Below are positions 10,975 to 21,481 of a stretch of DNA of 64,000 nt, in pieces. The position numbers were made by a program, and so were the translations under genes. Location: NCBI GenBank assembly GCA_030278955.1, contig JAOANR010000014.1, forward strand, positions 31,943,453 through 32,007,452, given 5' to 3'. Origin of the DNA: Hygrophila difformis. Its lineage: Eukaryota > Streptophyta > Magnoliopsida > Lamiales > Acanthaceae. Numbering within the stretch: position 1 is the first letter of the stretch; the number at the start of each line of letters is the position of its first letter. The notes beneath the pieces were generated by a model. The model was not told the DNA's origin. It made no database searches and was given only the letters and a program-made list of their open reading frames with translations.

Positions 10975-12945
10975 ATGGCACCCAGAGGAAGAAGAAGGAC
11001 TCAAACCGCTCCCCAAACCACCACTGAGATACCTACTGAGACACCACCGAACGTCACTGAACCAATTCAACCTGAGATGGAACAACCCCATGGTGCGCAG
11101 GACGCCCCCGCACCGAACAATGTGGGCGATCGTCTTAGGACGATAGAGGAAGTGTTGATTGCGCTCGGAAACGCGTAAGTCAACCAGGGTCAAGCTGCGG
11201 CGGTACCTCCGCCCCAAGCTCGCCCTAACTACCTGGCAATGGTGAATCCTTACCAGCCGCCCCACTATGCTGGTGAGGAGGATCCAGCTAAACTGGAAGA
11301 GTGGATCCGGACCTTCGACAAGCTGCTGGGAGCAGTTAAATGTCCGGAAGGAGAAAGAGTGCACGTCGCTTCGTACTACTTGGGAGGCGAAGCCGACGAC
11401 TGGTGGCAGGCCACTCAAGCTAAACTGACCGAAGATGACGAGCCCTACTCGTGGATGGAGATGATGGAACTACTCAGGGATCGATTCTATCCCTTGAGTA
11501 CTAAAGCTGCCATGTACGAAGAGTTCCTGTCGCTGAAGCAAGGAAGCCAAACGGTGCAGGAATACTACACACGCTTCAAGGAGCTGGTGAGGTTCGCACC
11601 AAGGCTAGTGCCTACTGATGCAGAAAAGGCACAGAAGTTCGAGATGGGACTGAACCTGTCCGTGCGCGAGGTGATCGCGGGGGTACACTACCCCGATTTG
11701 CAAGCTGTGTATGACCGCGCTGTGGCGGTAGCACGCGTGCAGCAGCTGAAAAGAAGGGTGAGTGGGGAGTCCAGCATGGGTCCCCAAGACAAGAGAAGCC
11801 GAGACTCAAGAAACGAGAATAACACTGGAAGGAACGAGCAGCGCAGAGGGTCGAATTGGCCCCAACAAACCAACACTGGGAGGAGGTTCAACCAGGAAGA
11901 TCCGGTACCGCCTTGTCCGAGATGTGAACGACCCCATCTGGCAAGGGGATGCCCGCAACAAGGCGCCTGTTACCGATGCGGTCGAATGGGTCACGTTCGA
12001 CGGGATTGCCGGACTAGGCTCGAGAACATAACGAAGAGGGACGATTTGGTCGCAGGGCAAGAACAGCCTCAAAATCAAAACGGGCGAAACGGGAATAACC
12101 AAGGGTACAGACCCCCTCAAAATAGGCCGCAAAACCAAAACCAGAACCAACGACCTCCGCCCCCTCAGAATCAAAACCAGCAACAAAATCAGCAGCCGAA
12201 TGCGAATCAGCAGGGCAATCAGGGACGCCCTATGGGGAGGCTGAACGTGGTGAACCAAGCGGACATGCCTGCGCAAGGGGAAGTGATGGCAGGTACATTT
12301 TATGTGTTGAATACGCCCCTTAGAATTCTATTTGATTCTGGAGCTAGTTGCTCAATTATAGCATCAAGAATAGTGCCTGAGTTAGATCTACCTAAGTGCG
12401 AGAGAATTAGCTTAGGAATTCAATTGCCTTCTGGAGAAGTAGTGTCTTGCTCTAAACGATATAACGGAATTCCTATAGTGATAAAGAACGTAGAATTCTT
12501 CGCGAACTTAGTAGAATTTAACTTAAGAGACTTTGACATCATACTGGGGATGGATTGGTTATCCCAGTATAAGGCGGTGATCGAATGCCAAAAGCAAAAG
12601 ATCACCTTGTCAAAAAGTAAGGGAAAGAGGGTCATCTTTTACTCTCAGCCCCCTAAGAGAAGTAACAAAATCGTTAGTGCACTTAAACTAAGTAACTTGA
12701 TGCGTAAGGGGTATGAACTATATGCGTGCTACGTGCACAACCTTGAGGCGGAAGAAAACAAGGTTGATAGCATACCAGTGGTAAGAGAATACCCGGACGT
12801 GTTCCCTGAAGACGTTCCGGGCATGCCACCAGAGAGAGATCTTGAATTCACTATAGATCTCATTCCGGGGACAGAGCCTGTCTCAAAAGCTCCGTACCGG
12901 ATGGCACCACTGGAAATGAAGGAGTTAAAGGAACAACTCGAGTAA
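10975..12945 (+). pseudogene. D1 gag and protease with premature stops
   Basis: The ATG at 10975 begins MAPRGRRRTQ. Capsid (about 11230-11760) contains NPYQPPHYAGEEDPAKLEEW and EADDWWQATQAKL. Two zinc knuckles follow: CPRCERPHLARGC and CYRCGRMGHVRRDC (11968-12009). A long N/Q/P-rich linker leads to the aspartic protease with DSGAS at 12334. The first stop, TAA at 11176, stands where D2 has CAA, a C-to-T change. The second, TAA at 12943, lies just before RT, within the RT-connecting stretch. Gag and Pol are in one frame here, as usual in this clade, so both stops block Pol. Confidence 0.93.
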
Positions 12946-15698
12946 CTATTAGGAAAAGGTTACATAAGACCGAGTACGTCCCCTTGGGGAGCACCAGTTT
13001 TATTTGTCAAGAAGAAAGACGGAGGACTACGTCTTTGCATAGATTACCGAGGACTAACCAAGTGACCATTAAGAATAAATACCCCCTACCAAGAATAGAG
13101 GATCTGTTTGATCAACTGAAGGGAGCTTCAGTATTCTCGAAGATCGATTTGCGATCTGGGTATCATCAATTGAGGATCGCCGAGAAGGACATTCCGAAGA
13201 CGGCATTTCGAACGCGATATGGCCATTACGAGTTCACAGTGTTATCCTTCGGGTTAACAAATGCTCCGGCCATGTTCATGAATCTCATGAACAACGTGTT
13301 CCGAGAATTGTTAGATCAGTGCGTCGTAGTGTTCATCGACGACATCCTGATCTACTCAAAGAGCGAGGAAGAGCATGCAAAACACTTACATCAAGTGTTA
13401 GAAATCTTGCGAAGAAATCAGCTATACGGCAAGCTGTCCAAATGCAATTTCTGGTTGAAAGAAGTGGCATTTCTTGGACACATAGTATCCGCTAATGGAG
13501 TATCAGTGGATCCGGCAAAAGTTTCTGCCGTGACGGAGTGGGTAACTCCGAAAAGTCCAACGGAAATAAGGAGTTTCCTTGGATTAGCCGGGTATTATAG
13601 ACGATTTGTGAAGGACTTTTCAAGGATTGCACGTCCTTTGACCCAGCTACTGAAGAAAGGAGCAAAATACGAGTGGACCGCAGCGTGTGAGACTGCGTTT
13701 CAAGAGCTGAAGAAACGACTCACAACCACACCCGTATTAACACTACCATTAGAGAATGGTGACTTCGAAGTATATAGCGATGCTTCGAAGGAAGGTTTAG
13801 GTTGTGTATTGATGCAAGACTCGAGAGTCGTAGCCTATGCATCACGCCAACTGAAACCTCACGAGGAAAATTATCCGACACATGACCTGGAGTTGGCAGC
13901 GGTCGTTTTCGCTCTAAAGATATGGAGACATTATCTTTATGGGCGGAAGTGTCGAATGTTCACCAACCACAAGAGCTTGAAATATATATTCACTCAGAAG
14001 GAGTTGAATTTGAGACAGCGAAGGTGGTTGGAACTTATTAAAGACTACGATTTAGAGATAGCATACCACGAGGGGAAGGCGAATGTGGTAGCCGATGCCC
14101 TAAGTCGGAAAACTCAACACGTGACAAACTCGTTGGTAATTCCGCCGGCATTGTACTTGGAATTGGCAAGATTGGAGTTAGAACTTGTGCATCCTGGCAC
14201 AGTGAGAGAAATGGTCAATGCCATGGTCGTAGAAACTCCAATATTGGACGAGATTCGACTCGCTCAACCGGGCGACCCGAAACTCGAGAAGATAAAAGGG
14301 TATATTGCCGAAGGAAAGGCAATAGGATTTGCTGTCCACGAGGATGGAAGCATCCGTTTTAAAGGGAGATGGTGTGTGCCTCTTAAATGTGCCGAGTTGA
14401 AACAAAGGTTGATGGAGGAAGGGCATAACACGCCATATTCCGTACATCCCGGAGGTGACAAGCTATACAAAGATCTGAAGAAGATCTATTGGTGGCCGGG
14501 AATGAAGAAGGAAGTGGCGAACTTCGTGGCGAGATGTCTCACCTGCCAAAAGGTTAAGGCAGCGCGACATAAACCCTTAGGATTGATGCAACCACTAGAG
14601 ATTCCAAGTTGGAAGTGGGATAGCATCTCAATGGACTTTGTCTCGGGATTACCCCGATCACCTAAAGGCATGAACAAGATTTGGGTGATTGTGGATAGGC
14701 TAACGAAGACAGCCATAGTTATCCCAATGAAAGACACGTGGACTATGGACCAATTGGCCCGAGCCTACATTGATAATGTGGTACGACGACATGGAGTACC
14801 ACATGACATCATTTCCGATAGAGACAGTAGATTTGTCTCTCATTTCTGGACGGAGTTACAAAAAGCTCTCGGTACTCAAATCAAAATGAGCATCGCATTC
14901 CACCCGATGACGGATGGTCAAACCGAGAGAACAATCCAAACACTAGAAGATATGCTGAGAGCATGTGTGTTGGAATTCAAAGGGAATTGGGAATCTCATT
15001 TACCCTTGATTGAGTTTTCCTATAATAATAGCTACCATGCTAGCATCGGCATGGCACCTTTCGAGGCATTGTATGGACGAAAGTGCCGAAGCCCATTGAG
15101 CTGGGAAGAAAACGATAAGTCCGTGGTAGTGGGACCACAACTTATCGAAGACGTGGCTCAACAAATCAAAGTGATTCAAGGGAAGATGAAAGCCGCACAA
15201 GACCGTCAAAAGAGTTATGCCGACGTGAGACGACGAGACCTAGAATTTCAAGTGGGAGATAGAGTCATGCTAAAGATATCACCCATGAAGGGGGTGATGC
15301 GCTTTGGCAAGCGAGGGAAGTTAAGTCCTCGATATATAGGACCTTACGAAATTCTAGAACGAGTCGGAACTCTAGCCTACCGATTGGCTTTACCGCCACA
15401 CTTAGATAGAGTTCATAATGTCTTTCATGTCTCGCAACTAAAGAAGTATGTGCCGGACCCGACACATGTACTTCAACCGGAGATAGTTGAGCTCGATGAA
15501 GATTTGATTTACGAAGAAGTCCCAGTGCGTATTCTCGATACTAAGGAACGAGTAACGAGGAACAAAACCGTCAAAATGATCAAGGTTCTTTGGTCAAACC
15601 ACGAAAGTGAGACGGCAACTTGGGAAGTAGAATCCGACATGAGAGAACGATACCCGACATTGATCCAAACCGATACCGACACAGTTATGGGGACATAA
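12946..15698 (+). pseudogene. D1 reverse transcriptase, RNase H, integrase and chromodomain
   Basis: After a one-base deletion near 13053-13059 the frame is open to 15698. [12 protein letters not shown] and FIDD with the Asp pair at 13338-13343. RNase [10 protein letters not shown] near 13775, the conserved Glu in HDLELAAV, and NVVADALSR near 14085; the third acidic residue in the usual TDH motif reads TNH (AAC at 13965-13967), which should impair catalysis. Integrase: the zinc-binding HxnH...CLTC, then Asp at 14634, Asp at 14817 and Glu at 14925, the last pair 36 codons apart. A C-terminal chromodomain-like segment (about 15520-15660: [24 protein letters not shown]) places it in the chromoviruses. 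Confidence 0.93.
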
Positions 15699-15921
15699 CT
15701 GCAATCTTAAGGGGGAGAGGATGTCATACCACCTATTCTTCGTGCACTTTTGTAAACTGTTGAACTACGTTATGGCTTGATCCCTTTACCGGGTACGTAG
15801 GCAGCTTAGAAGTTTTAATTCTAAGTTCAGTCACAACATAATAAAACAAACACAAGACCTTAGCACGAGAAAAGCCGAAACACAACTTCGAGGACGAAGT
15901 TGATTCTTAAGGAGGGTAGAC
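15699..15921 (+). other. D1 3' non-coding module with two polypurine tracts
   Basis: A first purine tract (AAGGGGGAGAGGATG, about 15709-15723) follows the stop. A conserved block at 15760-15830 (TGAACTACGTTATGGCTTGA ... GGTACGTAGGCAGCTTAG) is shared with E and D2. A perfect 8-bp hairpin (CAACTTCG-AGGA-CGAAGTTG, 15883-15902) precedes the second purine tract (AAGGAGGGTAGA, 15909-15920), which abuts the LTR and is the functional one by position. Confidence 0.85.
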
Positions 15922-18519
15922 TGTAATACCCGAGAATTTTCCAACATAAAATAAAACAATAATTAAATAAATAAACAATAAATACAATAAATAAATGAAT
16001 CCAGCAAATAAAGAAATAAATAAAGATAAGGAAATGAGAAATGAGATTTTAACTTAAAAAGGAATTAAAGAAATTTAATTAAATAAAAAGAATTATTAAA
16101 GGGAAATAAATTGTACACCAAAACCCGACACTAATGAACTCGAGGATTCGAGTCCAAAATATCCAATTAGACCCGAGTAAAAATTTAGAGAGAAAGTAGA
16201 AACCCGAAGATACCCCGGGAATCGGAATTCGGGAGCATAGAGGGATAGAAACCCAAAAGAGAGGCGGAAAAGCACGACGGATCGCACGACCCGCCCGGAC
16301 CGAAGTCCAGGCGAGTGTCGCGCGGTGGCCGCGCGGTCGAAGGAGGAAGAGCGCGCCACGACCGCGCCACACGGCAGACTCGCCCGTTGCGTGAATCTCT
16401 CGCCCGAACGCGGATTTTTCGACTTTCGGTTGAACATCTCTCGACCCAAGACCCTTAGGTCAGATGTTGGACGCCCTAGGACTTGGAAATCTATAAATAC
16501 GACCTCCTAGGAGCTCCAAATATTTTTACAAAAACCTACAACCTTCTACACATTCGAAACCCTAAATCCGAAGTCGTCGGAGGCACGAAACCAAAGGCGA
16601 GACCTGTTGGACGAAAATTCTACCATCTCCAGAGTCGTGGTAAGTCTCGATCCAATCTTTATTCCATAAACGATTCGAAAACGAATCCTAATCATCTTCT
16701 TTTCTCTTTTACACCTTGTATTGGATCTAGATCGTAGAACCCGACGAACGGAGAGGAGAAACGGTGGACTGGAAGCCACGCCTTCGAATAGACGATCCCG
16801 GACATTCATAAACTCTGTAAGTTAACTCTTACATGGTTTTGGGATGAATTAAAACATTCAAACTAAAAGATTAACAAGAAATCAAAAATCTGTCAATTTA
16901 TACTTTCTACCGACGCAACAGATTTGATGAATTTTTCCGAACCTCAAAACGAACTCAAACGGAAAAACCTAAAACAAGAAAAACGTTTCTAAGACTTAGA
17001 TCTAGTTACTGTAAATTTTTGAGAATTTTTTGAGTTGATTTGATATGTAAAACCCCACCGAAACCGAGCTGTTTGAATCTAGATCTTGAAATCTTGAACA
17101 GAACTTAGGAATGATCTTTATCACGTTTTTGACATAGGAACTAGACCGTTTTAGATCTTTGGCCGAACATGAAAGTCGTAGATAATTGTCTTAAAATGAT
17201 CTCTATCAAATTTCATTAAATTTGGAGTTGAATTGCTATGGTAGAATTCGAAATCTTTAAACTGTGACACATTAAACTCGGACAGAATTGTTCTTATGCG
17301 AAAATTGGTGATTTTGACCTACTTAGGTATCTCGGATTGAAAAAGTTAAAACACGAAAGTTGTAGATCTTGACGTTTCTGATCAGATACGAAATTTTGGA
17401 ATTTTTGGAATTAAATCCGATTTTTGACGAATTTTGGAGTAAACTGTGGTTTACCGGAAACAAAATCTTGAAATCTTGTTGAAACATGGAATTAACCTTT
17501 AGGGTTGAAACGAGTTGAGATATTATTTTTAAATAAATATAATTGAAGTCAGATTTTAAAAATTAAATCCCCTTACAAACTTGATAAATTAAAATTAGGG
17601 GTGAGTGCTCTGCAGGGTGCCCCCTAACGATTCACTTCGTGCCGTAATGTACGATGGTGACCCCGCGCGCTAAACTTGAAATGTGATATTGCCAAAACGG
17701 CGAAATATAGAGCCTACACTCTCGTGAATATCCGTATGGGTTTCCCGAGGCTCCGGAGTGGTACTGGGTATGGCTGATACGGTTGCGGCCGCCGGCCTAC
17801 CGGCTAAACTTGTTGACATCGCGATGCTTTCGTGAAACTTTGAAATACCAAATCGGGGATGTAATGGGGATCTTAAATTAAATTAAAGTAAATTAAATTA
17901 TGTTGTTGTCCAATTAAATTATTTAAATGCTTTATTTAAATTATGGCTTTTGTCTTAAACCATGCGATATGTGTTATTAAATAGAGCCCTGAGATGAAAT
18001 ATGCTATTGGATAGTTGATTAGATGAAATTAAATATTATGTTATTATCATGCTTTTAGTAAGTTATTCAATTAATGGCTTTTAAACCCTACGATCATGCA
18101 TGTGTTAACTTACTCAGCAAATTTGCTGACCAAAACCATTTTTCTCCCTTTCTTACAGAATATGTGGAATGAGCATGTGTGAGTACGAATCATGCATGGG
18201 ATTTTGGGGAACGTTATTTTGCTTTTAAATTCGTACTTTAGACTATGTTATGAACGGGCCTGTTTAACCCGTGTTTTGGCCATGTCGGCCCTATTTATAT
18301 TTTCCGCTGCGATACTGTACTAAACCAATTATTTCCGCTGTGCTATGCTAGTATCATTTTCGAATTATATTGTATGGGCTATTTTGAATGATTTAAATGT
18401 TTTTAAATACTGCAATACCTAGCCTTGCATCTCTGTAGTAAGCTCGGAGAAACCGTGTCTTACTATGGAGATGTGGCGGTGACATCCCGACCTGGGTGAC
18501 CAAAAACCGGGGTGTTACA
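15922..18519 (+). repeat. D1 3' LTR
   Basis: 2598 bp, the same length as the 5' LTR. TATA box at 16492-16499 and candidate intron sites at 16817 and 18158. Followed directly by the AAAAC target duplication. Confidence 0.95.
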
Positions 18520-18524
18520 AAAAC
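18520..18524 (+). repeat. Target site duplication AAAAC, right copy (D1)
   Basis: Matches 7350-7354. Confidence 0.93.
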
Positions 18525-18927
18525 TTACTGGGTTGTCAAAATGCTTAACTTCGATCCAAGAGTTGCTCAAGGTAAGCGCAAACTGGACCTCAATGAAATT
18601 GAGGAAATACGAGCGCAAGCCTATGAAAGCTCAAGCATTTATAAAGAGCGGACCCAGAAGTTGCATGATCGCCGGATTAAATCCAAGCACTTCTTTGTTT
18701 GTCAAAAAGTACTATTGTTTAATTCCAGGTTGAAACTATTCCAAGGAAAGCTGAAATCCATATGGGAAGGACCACATGAGGTGCTGGAGGTGTTTAAAAG
18801 TTGAGCAGTCAGCATCCGAACTGGCAAAGGTGATATAATAGTGAATGGGCAAATGCTAAAGGAATATCTCGGACAGTTCGAATCCGAGAAAGAAGTCCAG
18901 ACAGTGGCAGAACCGGCTTTTATATAA
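18520..18927 (+). pseudogene. Element A integrase, 3' part
   Basis: Continues the frame broken at 7354: KTYWVVKMLNFDPRVAQGKR, then [12 protein letters not shown] and [15 protein letters not shown], the C-terminal domain of Athila integrases, homologous to the end of B's integrase. A stop at 18802 (VFKS*) interrupts it; similarity goes on ([14 protein letters not shown]) to the original TAA at 18925-18927, aligned with B's stop at 34993. Confidence 0.88.
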
Positions 18928-19404
18928 TTATATTATATTACTATTATTCCGCAATTTGTTTTATTTCTAATCTCCCTAAACAGCAAAGTATCCAAAAATC
19001 AACAAAACATTTAGAGTACTAAGACTCTAAATGTGAAGATGTTGATATTAGGAGAAAATCTGAAAAATTGATTTATCTGTACTGCAGGAATCCCTGAATC
19101 ACCAAAAAGAAAGAAAAGAAAAATAAAGCTGAAAATTAGGTTCCCGGCTGAATCAATTCTGTGACTTACGGGAAAACATTCGCGGAACTTAAAGCAATTT
19201 AAGATCCGGAATAATTTTTACAACGAGTAGAATTGATCCAACCTATTTTATGCAAGTGGATTGTTTAATTTATGTAAGCCCATAAAAATCGGAAACTAAA
19301 AAATGATCTGGGCTCAAATTCCCTAAGTCCAGAATTAATTAAACTGGACCAAAGCCCATTTCTCACACTCAGGCCCAGTCCGTGTAATTTGAAAATTCAA
19401 AAAC
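18928..19404 (+). other. Element A post-pol spacer with first hairpin-polypurine motif
   Basis: Non-coding. An 11-bp perfect inverted repeat (ACATTTAGAGT 19007-19017, ACTCTAAATGT 19024-19034) runs into GAAGATGTTGATATT, which resembles A's own polypurine tract and LTR start at 54834-54856. B has the same hairpin and motif at 34847-34883 (- strand). A PPT-like sequence directly after pol, far from the 3' LTR, is unusual. Confidence 0.75.
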
Positions 19405-19745
19405 CCGTCGCAAGCTGTGTCCCGCTTTTCACGCGTCGCAAGACTTGGTCTCACGACGTGCAAAGTAGGGCTTGCGACGTACCTCCCCAGATCCACGTCG
19501 CAAGACAACAGATCCACGTCACAAGACTTGGTATTACGACGTAGATTGGGTCTCGCAACTTGAGCCCCTCTGGTCCCAGTTTTCTTAACCCGTCATAAAC
19601 CCACATGTCGCAAGACTTAGTCTCGCGACGTATGTCCGAGGCTTACGACGTGTCTCACGACGTGCCCGTCATAAGACCCCCATTTTTTTATCCCCATTAA
19701 CGTTGCAATCATGTGCTTTGCGACGAGGGTAAGGACTCGCAACGT
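19405..19745 (+). repeat. Array of inverted CGTCGCAAGAC-type repeats upstream of A's internal promoter
   Basis: About a dozen half-sites related to CGTCGCAAGAC or its complement GTCTTGCGACG, often paired as inverted repeats, e.g. 19434-19444 with 19448-19458. The same motif family, and not B's, is found in A's LTR at 55135-55446 and 56118-56400. Each half-site contains GTCG and many contain an ACGT core. Confidence 0.8.
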
Positions 19746-19757
19746 GTGCCCTCCCCT

Positions 19758-19765
19758 TATAAATA
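19758..19765 (+). promoter_or_regulatory. Putative internal TATA box for A's third ORF
   Basis: TATAAATA followed by a C/T-rich leader, just downstream of the repeat array. This copies the order array-TATA seen in the LTR (array to 55446, TATA at 55493). B has the counterpart at 34161-34168. The position, between pol and the third ORF, suggests a second promoter for that ORF. Confidence 0.55.
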
Positions 19766-19911
19766 CCCTTTCCCCCTTTCCTCTCCCCCACTTTACCCAC
19801 AACACTTAGCCATTTTCGAACTTCATCATGAAAACGATGAACATCACTTGTTCTTCGTAATTTTCGACCGGAATCAAGGGGAAACTCTGTCAAATTTTCG
19901 CGAAAACACCA

Positions 19912-19943
19912 ATGGCGTCATCATCTTCGAATCCCCAGCCTTG
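19912..19943 (+). CDS. Putative short first coding exon of A's third ORF
   Basis: The ATG at 19912 sits in the context ACCAATGGCG, favourable for plants, and encodes MASSSSNPQP before a consensus donor TTG|GTAAGT at 19943/19944. Joined to the acceptor at 21481 the present sequence meets a stop at the junction, so either the exon phase has decayed or another donor was used. Inferred from consensus sites only. Confidence 0.3.
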
Positions 19944-21481
19944 GTAAGTGCCCCTTGTCCAATTTCTCGACCTTTCAAACCACTGTGTTCGTGGTTTTAG
20001 GGGTTTCTTGTTTTTGGTTGCGCGAAATCTGAAATGGTGACTGATAGTGCCTCATTTTCATCTTTCTATTATGATTCTGAGCATATTGTGGTTTGGGTGT
20101 TATGTATTTGGTCTTTAAGAACTTTCCTTGCTTTATCCGAGTAAGCATGGAGGATCGGGGGTTTGTTCTGTTGCTGTTGTGAAGGGTGGGGAGTGGTGCG
20201 AATCATGTGGGTATGGGAATTTTGGAGGACCAGAGGTGTTTAGAGAACATAGGCGGCAACTAGAGTTTTGACAATGGCGAGCACAACCATTGTTGGAATT
20301 TCGAGTTTTTAGGGCTCATGAGGTTTCCATTTTCCTGCTTTGGTGTGTTGTGATTACTAGCTTGATATTCTGATTCTAGTAAGTGCAGTTGATTTCTCGA
20401 AAACTTCTGTGCTTAAGCCCTAAAGTTTTGAAATGAGAACTTGTGGACCAATGATCTTAGTGATACCTTTTGAAGTATAACTGTGTTATTGGTTGTCTAG
20501 TTTCTGATTTCATTCTTTAGCAAGCATGTTGTTCTGTTTGATTTAAACTGGAAGTATGATGTTTATGTGTTATGCATAGGGAAATTGTTTGATTCAATTA
20601 GTGCAATATGTTCTTAGTAATATGAATGAACTGTTGGTATGTATGCATGATACTGAGAGCATTTATTGTCATTATCCCTGTTTTGGCAAATCTATGTTGG
20701 TATAAAGGGCAGACTGTAAAAAGTCAATGGTTGTCTATTTTGGGGTACCCTGTGCATGCAAACAAAAGTCTACAAAAGCATTTTTGAAAAAGTGACAAAA
20801 AGTTGGTGAGGGTATTTTAGTTGACTCATAGTTTTGTTTTTGTTCCCAATGGAGCACACTTCAGTCGTTTGATCACTTGTTACTGCTATTCCTTTTTAAA
20901 TTCCAAAATGGGACCACCAACATCCCACTTTTATTAAATAAAAATAAGCCAACTTTTATTAATTACAAAAATATGCATGTGTTGTTTTTGTTTGTTACCT
21001 GTGCATGCGGTTTGCTCTGTCCATTTTGCCTCAATCAGTCCAAGGAAGCAGTTTCGACTCACCACATCTCTGTCCATCCCATTTTCATCAATTCGAGCAT
21101 CCATTCCATATTCTCCGTCCATTCCATTTCAACAATCGTCTCAGGATTGTTTAATAAATGAGAAAAATCAAGTTTTGGGCCCAATGACCCATTATCATAA
21201 TTCTTTTCGGTCCATTGATCATTTTTATTTTATTTATGGATTCAATAACCCATTAAAATTTTTTGGGTCCAATGACCCATCTTTTATTAAATTCTAGTTT
21301 TAATAAATTTTAAGAAATTGTACAAAGAAAAATTTACACTATTGCTTTAAATAAAAAATTCAAGTGTGAATTAATTAACTCACATTTAGAGCTTAGCTCA
21401 AATTGTGATGATGTTGATTTTAAACTTGAAAAATTTATAAAAATTTCTGCAAATGGGATTAATACTTGTTACATTTTTCAG
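19944..21481 (+). other. Putative intron / non-coding region of A before the third ORF
   Basis: Bounded by GTAAGT (19944) and a pyrimidine tract ending TTTTTCAG (21481). Parts are homologous to B around 33350-33470, e.g. the TTTTTGTTCCCAATGGA block. Near 21176-21285 several copies of a GGGYCCAATGACCC-like motif occur. A second hairpin (21380-21392 with 21396-21408, one mismatch) runs into GATGATGTTGATT just before the acceptor. No coding potential seen. Confidence 0.5.

Larger units (their letters stand above)
7355..18519 (+). mobile_element. Element D1: chromovirus (Del/Tekay-like Ty3/Gypsy) with full gag-pol
   Basis: The 11,165 bp element has two LTRs of 2598 bp each, TG...CA termini, target duplication AAAAC, an initiator tRNA-Met primer site, and gag, protease, RT, RNase H, integrase and a C-terminal chromodomain. 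It sits in A's integrase. By eye the LTRs differ at a few tens of positions (1.5-2 percent). Gag-pol has two stops and one frameshift, so this copy is not autonomous now. Its Gag is very close to that of gag-only D2, and the LTR ends share TGTAATACCCGAG and GGGGTGTTACA, so the family is a candidate helper for D2. Confidence 0.95.

Noticed and set aside
19400..19740. CRISPR-like array
   Set aside because: Half-sites are short, inverted as often as direct, irregularly spaced and in a plant retrotransposon. There are no uniform repeats and spacers.
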